Shown: positions 27,701 through 32,331 of the stretch, piece after piece
How positions within the stretch are numbered: position 1 is the stretch's first letter
Layout of the letters: each line of letters begins with the position of its first letter
NCBI GenBank assembly: GCA_018382125.1
Contig: JAGZQO010000020.1
Span: 1 to 38,867 of the forward strand
DNA: 38,867 bases
Direction of reading: 5' to 3'
Source of the DNA: Collinsella sp.
GTDB lineage: Bacteria > Actinomycetota > Coriobacteriia > Coriobacteriales > Coriobacteriaceae
Program-made: the position numbers and the translations under genes
Notes under the pieces: model-generated
The model's input: only the letters and a program-made list of their open reading frames with translations
What the model was told of the DNA's origin: nothing
Databases searched by the model: none

Positions 27701-29078
27701 AACGGCGCAGCGGAATGAGCGATGCGGGGACCTTGACCGTCACGATGTCGCCGCGCTGCGGATTGTTCTCGTCCGCGCGATCAACCGTAATTACGAGATG
27801 GGCGAGCTCGCCATCAAACGTATAGGTATCGATATTGCCATCGGTCGACTTGGTGGCGGCCCCATAGGTCTTGCCGTTGTACTCGGCACCGGTAAAGCTA
27901 TCGACCTGCATAAAGGCGCCCAGCTCGTCCTCGAATGTGATGTAACCGGAGCCGTTGGGATTGTTGCCCTCGATCTTGGTCGGGAAACCCTTACCCGACG
28001 TAATGGCACTCGAGATGTCTGCGAAGACTTGATCTAGCTCTGCAGCGTTGGCTGCAGACTTGTAATAAGTAGCACCGGCAACGCGATCGTCCAGCTTTCC
28101 GCTCGTATACGAAGTCGCCTTGGGATAGTTGCTCGACATGGCGTGCATGAATTTATTTTCATCGCTTGTCTTGTAGCTCGTAGGATCGGCACTGGGATCC
28201 GCACCGTCAAAGATGCCGATGGTGTAGACGGTAGCGCCTTTATCTTTCATGCCCTTGGCGGCAGCTATGGCATTGTCGGCAACAGTAGAGCTGAAGTCAC
28301 GGAAGTCTGTGGGCGTGCCGTCCGTAAAGAACACAACGATCTTCTGGGCATCTTCGCGTTTGGAAGTAATTCCCTCGGCCAGTGCCATGCCGTTATCGGC
28401 ACGAGTAGCACCAGCAGGGTCAATGGAATTGATTGTTTTCTTGAGGCTCTTTGCGCCATCACCCGAGCACGCCGTCAACTCTTGCATTGTCTGAGAGTAG
28501 TTATAGTCATGGCCACCGGAGGTGTATAAATTGTTGCCAACGATACTGGTCGACTTGCCCGCAAACTTTACGATGGCAACCTGGTGCTGCTTGCTCGCGT
28601 CCTTAACATTCTTGTTTTGCTCGGCAATGGTATCGATAAAGTGGTTGGCAGCATTCTTGAGCGCATCGATACGCTTGGTCGAACCTCCACCACCCATCTC
28701 ACCATCCATCGAGCCAGAGGCATCCAGCACCATCACGATGTCGAGCGGCTTGGAAACCAGCGACGTTGTATCGGATGTCGAAGACATCGCCGAAAGCGTG
28801 GTCAAAAAGTCCGATTTCCCGTCATCGATTGCCTGGACCGTCTTATCCGTCCAAATTCGGCCGACGTTTTGCGTCGTGACCTTGCTGCCGTCATAGCCGC
28901 CGGCCCAGAACTTCCAGTGGTTGCTGGTGTCGTAGTCGACTATCTTTGTCGCTGTCGGTCCGTCCATTCCGGTGCTGGACCTGGCGTTGGCCTCGGGCAG
29001 CATGGCAAATGCTGCAGCCGGCAATACCAGCACTACGGCCAGTATCACCGCCAAGAGACCCCTCGTGTACTTACTCAT
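21795..29078 (-). CDS. Giant LPXTG surface adhesin with VWA and about 13 FctA/SpaA-type pilin domains
   Basis: The 2427-residue wall-anchored protein has a signal peptide (1-33) and a von Willebrand A domain (about 112-370) with MIDAS DASGS (119-123) and DGTPT. A beta-rich linker region follows. Then come about 13 domains of 110-150 residues of the pilin isopeptide (Spy0128/FctA) type. Typical ones run SSVTDQ-TATKxLTGR, GEFSFELVEG, YTLREV and FKNSY. The Lys of T-K-x-L, the Glu of the LRE strand and the Asn of KNSY suit intramolecular isopeptide bonds. The C-terminus carries LPATG (2395-2399), a hydrophobic helix and RKR, the sortase signal. Domains 2-7 (about 24495-26650) are near-identical tandem repeats of about 357 bp. 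Domain 11 has an acidic Ala/Asp/Glu insertion (about 22876-23005). GGGAG precedes the ATG. The role is probably adhesion; no sortase lies in the window. Confidence 0.92.
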   Translation of the reverse strand: MSKYTRGLLAVILAVVLVLPAAAFAMLPEANARSSTGMDGPTATKIVDYDTSNHWKFWAGGYDGSKVTTQNVGRIWTDKTVQAIDDGKSDFLTTLSAMSSTSDTTSLVSKPLDIVMVLDASGSMDGEMGGGGSTKRIDALKNAANHFIDTIAEQNKNVKDASKQHQVAIVKFAGKSTSIVGNNLYTSGGHDYNYSQTMQELTACSGDGAKSLKKTINSIDPAGATRADNGMALAEGITSKREDAQKIVVFFTDGTPTDFRDFSSTVADNAIAAAKGMKDKGATVYTIGIFDGADPSADPTSYKTSDENKFMHAMSSNYPKATSYTSGKLDDRVAGATYYKSAANAAELDQVFADISSAITSGKGFPTKIEGNNPNGSGYITFEDELGAFMQVDSFTGAEYNGKTYGAATKSTDGNIDTYTFDGELAHLVITVDRADENNPQRGDIVTVKVPASLIPLRRFTVDESAGTFVVDSTDAISPIRVAYASSVKAIARKNLFTPNNVPGLQDYINEHKDADSNTVSFYANKWTGDDAGDTVASFEPAATNSYYYFQKLTPVYTDAACTKLATEKPSGSKTYWYKDEFMAQNSSGAPYDDSVSIPVKGSELENFEGALVKDGDHWSIKAGTARLAFINQLHTTKERVGGNPTDTARDVINPQWNNTKVVSGATKVNVYLGNNGKISFTLNTTPTTLATADFGLTKVLEGRGWTDEDKFEFGLTSEDNAPMPRSTTAFATKGHADISFGEIAYDKPGTYVYKVSEKHAGTTVDGIAYSKNVAEFTVTVTPNAKGKLEASVKKTSGEVEFKNTYTANPAESSVTDQITVTKVLTGHKLQDNEFSFELVEGEGEDASVVETVKNDANGNVAFSAIKYTEIGQHIYTLREVKGNAGGIAYDKTVYTVVTTIADNGKGQLVATHKLKGAEDVKKIEFKNSYTVTPKSSSVTDQITATKSLTGRKLAAGEFSFELVEGDKVVATGTNDASGNITMGTVKYDKAGTHTYTLREVNGGTTSKGIAYDGKTYTIVTTITDEGDGTLKAEHVLKDAKAAEFKNSYNLTPTESSVTDQVKATKFLTGRALAAGEFSFELVEGDKVVATGKNAADGTVVMDKITYDKPGKHTYTLREVRGNVGGITYDAATYTIETVVKDNGDGTLGVEHKLKGADEAKFTNSYEPGSKSSSVTDQITAIKSLDGRDLKAGEFRFELVEGNNVVATGTNNADGKIVMDSVTYTAAGEHTYMLRETKAGATENGITYSTSEYTIVTIVKDNGDGALSVEHKLQNADEAIFENTYTVAPKSSSVTDQITATKFLTGRDLKEGEFSFELVEGNDVVATGKNDARGKITMSPIEYTAAGKHTYTLREVPGDAGNGITYDGKTYTIETTVTDNGKGELVVKHELNGADEAKFNNSYKPNPGEFSVTDQVTATKFLTGRDLKDGEFSFELVEGEGEDAKVVATGTNNAEGNITMNAVKYTEAGKHTYTLREVNGGTTSKGITYGDAKYTIETTITDKGDGTLKAEHVLKDATAATFKNTYSVTPLDAELDFDLSKAIDGRDWTDSDEFSFTITAAEGTPLPDPATVTVNKHDAKDGIAAVKFGKIRYTAAGTYTYEIRENAGNAAGMAYDGHVATAEVTVTEDGEGKLTANVTKKENGRFTNTYRTELNYTAAGGLKLSKSLSGRPMTEGQFTFTVTPADEASANALGLLPGANNFKSPATAEATVGLIDILAGHEVKFTQADAGKTFTYTVAEKNDGKPGYTYDDAVRTVTIAVADDGAGTLTATTTVSGGPEGTHTTVHKSGENKVESALVPFHNSYSATTNTPGGTAAQVVATKTLTGRPMADGEFWFGIAYQGELVGYENLKPNIGGHVSFDALHYDTEMLANLEAAGLAHRTDKDGKLAWTINYTAYEDLFGLPNGVSATTWSFGFKVIVVDNGDGTLTATVDYGGVEPLFENVYGAEAVDAALIGTKKLQAAEGLAPADIAGKFTFTVTADEAGAPMPERTTATNDAAGNVDFGKIHFTLEDLNRALGVTDDATDKAEADEADEAEADEAEAEEADADADANADEPSDESEPADPAAPCSHTFTYTVAESGSAPGVTNDTNATRKVSYTVTDDGAGHLIVKRDGGDGAAFTFTNTYGVAPTDSSVTDQVKTVKRLTGRDLAAGEFTFELLEDGVTVASGTNDANGNVTLSPIRYEAPGTHTYTLREACPNALGLYKGVTYDGTTYTVVTTVSDNGDGTLTATHKLEGTTESAGFTNKYHAMPTQVSIGAIKVLEGRELKKDEFSFKLVGEDIESTVTNDADGKINFDKFEYDEPGTYVYTISEVKGDEAGMTYDKSVFTATVNVVDDGEGNLKANVAFTKGDKSVEGIVFNNTYKKPETPVPTPDPGTPKTVTNIVKTVKGFLPATGDQQAAALLMAFVIATAGVGALVWGIRKR
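24495..26650 (-). repeat. Six tandem 350-370-bp repeats inside the adhesin gene
   Basis: Six successive pilin domains begin near 26644, 26275, 25918, 25567, 25213 and 24853, each opening with the same SSVTDQ coding words (minus strand). Segments of tens of bases are almost identical between units, so unequal recombination could change domain number. A seventh, detached copy lies near 22670. Confidence 0.8.
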
Positions 29079-29130
29079 CGCGTCTCCCTTCTCGCGGGCT
29101 CAGACCTTGCATCAGCCTAAAGTTACGGAA

Positions 29131-29210
29131 TGAGACACAATTAGGGCAGGTGACACATGTTCCAGATTCTGTTTTGGGCGTGAGACAAATGTCTCACCAA
29201 AGTTGAGACA
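29131..29210. promoter_or_regulatory. TGAGACA box cluster upstream of the adhesin
   Basis: TGAGACA occurs at 29131, 29181 and 29204, with a variant TGACACA at 29151. The 29180-29197 copy is an 18-bp palindrome (GTGAGACA-AA-TGTCTCAC). The boxes lie 50-130 bases before the adhesin ATG, where a promoter and operators are expected. I could not fix the -35/-10. Confidence 0.5.
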
Positions 29211-29254
29211 CGAGCGTTTTCGCAGGAAAATAGGTGCGACTCAGAGCCATCGGG

Positions 29255-29282
29255 CCAAAATGATCCGTTTTCCTCCGTCCCC
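29255..29282. repeat. 28-bp exact repeat, copy 2
   Basis: Identical to 21454-21481 and in the same orientation. It lies 38 bases before element C and about 170 bases before the adhesin start region on the minus strand. Confidence 0.85.
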
Positions 29283-29318
29283 GGGGGCTCAAGGGCTGTC
29301 ACCGATATGGCGCCATTT

Positions 29319-29472
29319 CAAAACTATGCCGGATTACGGGGCTAAGCTCGGAGACCTCATCCATACCCCCTATTTTTGAAAAACAGCAAGCGATCTACCT
29401 GCGGTTTTGTTTTTGCGATTTTCCGTATGGTCGGAGGTTCGCTATCCAGCCCCGTAATCCGGCATAGTTTTG
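29319..29472. repeat. Covarying stem element C
   Basis: A perfect inverted repeat of 24-25 bp (29319-29343 with 29448-29472; includes CTATGCCGGATTACGG) encloses a 70-nt core (29361-29430), with 18-base spacers. Compared with element A, one base of the left arm (T21272 to A29333) and its partner in the right arm (A21397 to T29458) have both changed. Flanking bases on both sides (GCCATTTC before, GTTCG after) are also shared with A. Confidence 0.85.
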
Positions 29473-29503
29473 TTCGCGACGGCACAGCCGCGCGTTTAAG
29501 CGC

Positions 29504-29537
29504 GGGGCCGGTGGGGCATTTTTGCCCCGCCGGCCCC
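29504..29537 (-). terminator. Terminator of the ech operon
   Basis: A 15-bp GC-rich stem with one G-T pair (29504-29518 with 29523-29537) has a TTTT loop, 33 bases after the echF stop. There is no clear U-run on the minus strand, so strength is uncertain. Confidence 0.6.
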
Positions 29538-29569
29538 CATTCCAGCGCAATGCCAGCCCCATTCCAGAG

Positions 29570-29911
29570 CTACTCCGGTTTGGTTTCTACCGTGGGAGTC
29601 TTGTCCGCCGCGACTGGAGTGCGCGCGGTGTCCATAGTCAGGCAGTGCTTGGGGCAGCTCTCGATGCACTCACCGCACACCACGCAGGCATACGGGTCGA
29701 TCGACCAGGTACCACCCTTGCGATCGACCGCAAGCGCGCCCGCCGGGCAACGGCGCGCGCACATGCCGCAGCAGATGCACACGTCCATGTCGTTGACGAT
29801 ATGTCCGCGCAGGCGCGCAGGCGCCGCGAGCTTCTCCTGCGGATAGCACACCGTTACTGGCCGCTTGACCATAGAACCCAAGGCCGTCTTGGCAAATGTC
29901 AGCAAACTCAT
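29570..29911 (-). CDS. echF: Ech hydrogenase ferredoxin-like subunit EchF
   Basis: The 113-residue protein has two [4Fe-4S] motifs, C45xxC48xxC51xxxC55 and C76xxC79xxC82xxxC86. It is homologous to NuoI of complex I. In Ech hydrogenases it passes electrons between soluble ferredoxin and the small subunit on the cytoplasmic face. The C-terminal 25 residues are Thr/Pro-rich and look disordered. It starts seven bases after echE, whose stop lies within the ribosome-site region. It is last in the operon and is followed by a hairpin. Confidence 0.85.
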   Translation of the reverse strand: MSLLTFAKTALGSMVKRPVTVCYPQEKLAAPARLRGHIVNDMDVCICCGMCARRCPAGALAVDRKGGTWSIDPYACVVCGECIESCPKHCLTMDTARTPVAADKTPTVETKPE

Positions 29912-29918
29912 GCCGCGC

Positions 29919-31007
29919 CTACCTTTCCGTGCAGCTAATGCAGGGGTCGATGGTCAGGATAATCATGGGCACATTGGCAATGAGCACACCCTGCAGCGCA
30001 TGCGTCAGACCCGCCAAGTTCTGCGACGTCGGCGTGCGCACGCGGAAACGGTCCAGATTTTTGGTGCCGTTGCCGCGCACATAGTAATAAGCCTCGCCGC
30101 GCGGCTGCTCAATCACAACCTCGCCGCGCGCGCCGTCGGCCGGCGTAAGCTTGGTGCGCCCGCCAATCCCGTCGTGCGGAATCTTGCCCACAAGCTCCTT
30201 AATGATGTCCATGGCCTGCGTGACCTCGGCGCAACGCACCTGGCAGCGGGCATAGCAATCGCCATCGGTAGCAACGATGGGCTCAAACGCGGCCAAGTCC
30301 GCATAGGCGCCGTCACCGAACATGCGCACGTCGTAGTCCACGCCCGAGGCGCGGCCGAACGGACCGACCATCGAAAGCTCCAGCGCGTCTTTCTTGCTAA
30401 TCACGCCCACGCCATGCAGGCGCTCGCCGCAGCTGTTGTCGTCCAAAAACGTATGCACCAGGGCCTCGTAGTCAGGACGCATGGCATCGAGCGTCTGGAC
30501 AATGCCCGCCAGCTCGGAGTCCTCGATATCGTGCTTAAGGCCGCCGATCTCGTTAATCGACAGAATCACGCGCCCGCCGCAAGTGCTCTCAAAAATCTTG
30601 AGTATCTGCTCGCGCAGGGTCCATGACCGATAGAACAGCGCCTCGAAGCCAAAGGCGTCGGCGAGCAGGCCCAGCCACAGCAGATGCGAGTGAATGCGCG
30701 AAAGCTCGTGCAGAATGGTGCGGATATACTGCACGCGGCCGGGCACCTCGATGTCGAGCATGCGCTCGCAGGCGCTGGCATAGCCGCAGCTGTGGCCCAC
30801 GGCGCAGATGCCGCAGATGCGCTCGGCGATGTAGCCAAACTGGTGCATATCACGCTTTTCGGTGAGCTTCTCGAGTCCGCGGTGCACAAAGCCGATCTGC
30901 GGAATTGCCTCGATGACGCGGTCGTCCTCGATCACCAGGTCCAGATGAAGCGGCTCGGGCAGCACCGGGTGCTGCGGGCCAAACGGAATAACGGAGCGAT
31001 GTGCCAT
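29919..31007 (-). CDS. echE: [NiFe] hydrogenase large subunit EchE (group 4)
   Basis: The 362-residue catalytic subunit reduces protons to H2 or oxidises H2. Both pairs of nickel-binding cysteines are present: R63-x-C65-G-x-C68 with H72 near the N-terminus, and D354-P-C356-I-S-C359 at the C-terminus. The protein ends TER right after the last Cys, so it has no C-terminal extension to be cleaved by a maturation protease, as in other Ech/CooH-type enzymes. It is homologous to NuoD. AGGAGG stands before the ATG, within the end of echD. Nickel insertion by Hyp proteins would be needed, and none is in the window. Confidence 0.9.
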   Translation of the reverse strand: MAHRSVIPFGPQHPVLPEPLHLDLVIEDDRVIEAIPQIGFVHRGLEKLTEKRDMHQFGYIAERICGICAVGHSCGYASACERMLDIEVPGRVQYIRTILHELSRIHSHLLWLGLLADAFGFEALFYRSWTLREQILKIFESTCGGRVILSINEIGGLKHDIEDSELAGIVQTLDAMRPDYEALVHTFLDDNSCGERLHGVGVISKKDALELSMVGPFGRASGVDYDVRMFGDGAYADLAAFEPIVATDGDCYARCQVRCAEVTQAMDIIKELVGKIPHDGIGGRTKLTPADGARGEVVIEQPRGEAYYYVRGNGTKNLDRFRVRTPTSQNLAGLTHALQGVLIANVPMIILTIDPCISCTER

Positions 31008-31012
31008 GGGCC

Positions 31013-31732
31013 TTACGCCTCCTTTTTCTGCTTGTCGCGGGCGGCCTTGGCGGCAAGCGCCGCGCGGACCTTGGCCGCTTTCTCGGGATCCATGGCGGCG
31101 AGCTTTGCCTCCATCTCGGCAGCCTTGAGCGCGGCCTTCGCAGCAGTTTCATCGTGCTGAGCATCGGAGCCGGCAGCCGCAGCGGGCTGAGCGACGGCAG
31201 CGCCCGCAGCATCGCCAGCGCCCGCAGTGCCCTCCCCCGCAGCGGCCGTGGCAGTAGCAGCCTTCTCGGCCGCGGCCTTGCGCGCCTTGGCCTCGGCAGC
31301 GGCACGCACCTTCATGGCTTTCTCGCGCGCGGCCTTCACCTCGGGCGTGATAACGCTCATGGGCTCGGCAGTCGAGACCTGGTAGAAAAAGCCGTTAAAG
31401 TCGACCTGCATGTCAGTGATGGCAAGACCAAACAGGTCGTGCGCTTCGTTTTCAAACGGGAATACTGCCGGATAGTACGAGCTGATGGACGGAATCTCCT
31501 GGTACTGGTCGATGCCCTCAACCACCAGGTTCTCGATCGCATAGCTCCCGTCCTGCGCAATATGCTCCTGAGCAGCACGAACGTTGATAAACGTATAGAC
31601 CAAGCGGTACGAGCCGTCATCTACGTTGCGCTCAGCGTGCATTTGCACAAAGCGCGCGCCGACGCCCTTGAGCGCCTGGACATGCGACAGGAGCTCGTCG
31701 ATCCCGACGGTGGTATAGATAGCCTTTTGCAT
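31013..31732 (-). CDS. echD: Ech hydrogenase subunit EchD (NuoC-like) with long Ala/Lys tail
   Basis: Residues 1-125 match the 30-kDa/NuoC family (YPAVFPFENEAHDLFGLAI is the family's signature region). It supports assembly between the large subunit and the rest of the complex. Residues about 130-239 are an unusual extension, almost wholly Ala, Lys, Glu, Gln and Arg. It looks helical (AKARKAAAEKAA) then disordered then helical, and EchD proteins do not normally have it. The start overlaps the echC stop (TAATG), showing translational coupling. No cofactor motif is expected or seen. Confidence 0.85.
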   Translation of the reverse strand: MQKAIYTTVGIDELLSHVQALKGVGARFVQMHAERNVDDGSYRLVYTFINVRAAQEHIAQDGSYAIENLVVEGIDQYQEIPSISSYYPAVFPFENEAHDLFGLAITDMQVDFNGFFYQVSTAEPMSVITPEVKAAREKAMKVRAAAEAKARKAAAEKAATATAAAGEGTAGAGDAAGAAVAQPAAAAGSDAQHDETAAKAALKAAEMEAKLAAMDPEKAAKVRAALAAKAARDKQKKEA

Positions 31733-32319
31733 TACTCGGCCTCCTTTGCAGCGGCGGGTGCAGCGGACTTCCCGTCAGGCGCGTCACCGGCGGCCCCAGC
31801 CCCGGCCCCCGCAGCCACAAACCCGTCCTCGCCCAGCTCAACGCCACCGTCCCAGATAGCGGCACCGCCCACGGTGAGCGAGTCGCCGCCGGCGCGCATC
31901 ACGGCCTCCTTCTGGTCCAGGATGCCGCATGCCTCCGCGATGGCGTCGATCACGGTCTCGGGGCGAATGGCGCATCCGGGCGCATACACGTCCACGGGAA
32001 TCGCGCGGTCCACGCCGCCGATCACGTTGTAGGCATCGCGGAACACGCCGCCCGAACACGCGCAGATACCGCAGGCCACCACGCACTTGGGCTCGAGCAT
32101 CTGGTTGTAAATCTGGCGCACGACGGGCAGGTTCTGGGCATTGACCGACCCCGTCACCAAAAAGATATCCGCATGCTTGGGGTTGCCGGTGTTGACCACG
32201 CCAAAGCGCTCCGCATCGAACAGCGGCGTGAGCGAGGCCAGCACCTCGATATCGCATCCGTTGCAGCTCGAACCGTCGTAATGAATAACCCACGGCGAGC
32301 GCGACATTTTATGATCCAT
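31732..32319 (-). CDS. echC: Ech hydrogenase small subunit EchC (NuoB-like)
   Basis: The 195-residue protein contains the proximal [4Fe-4S] ligands C19 and C22 (SSCNGCDIE), C86 (in CGICACSGG) and C116 (APGC). It passes electrons between EchF and the NiFe site. Residues after about 150 form a Gly/Ala-rich tail absent from typical NuoB proteins, parallel to the tail on EchD. GGAGG overlaps the stop of the upstream fused membrane subunit, eight bases before the ATG. Confidence 0.88.
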   Translation of the reverse strand: MDHKMSRSPWVIHYDGSSCNGCDIEVLASLTPLFDAERFGVVNTGNPKHADIFLVTGSVNAQNLPVVRQIYNQMLEPKCVVACGICACSGGVFRDAYNVIGGVDRAIPVDVYAPGCAIRPETVIDAIAEACGILDQKEAVMRAGGDSLTVGGAAIWDGGVELGEDGFVAAGAGAGAAGDAPDGKSAAPAAAKEAE

Positions 32320-32331
32320 GGATGCCGCCTC

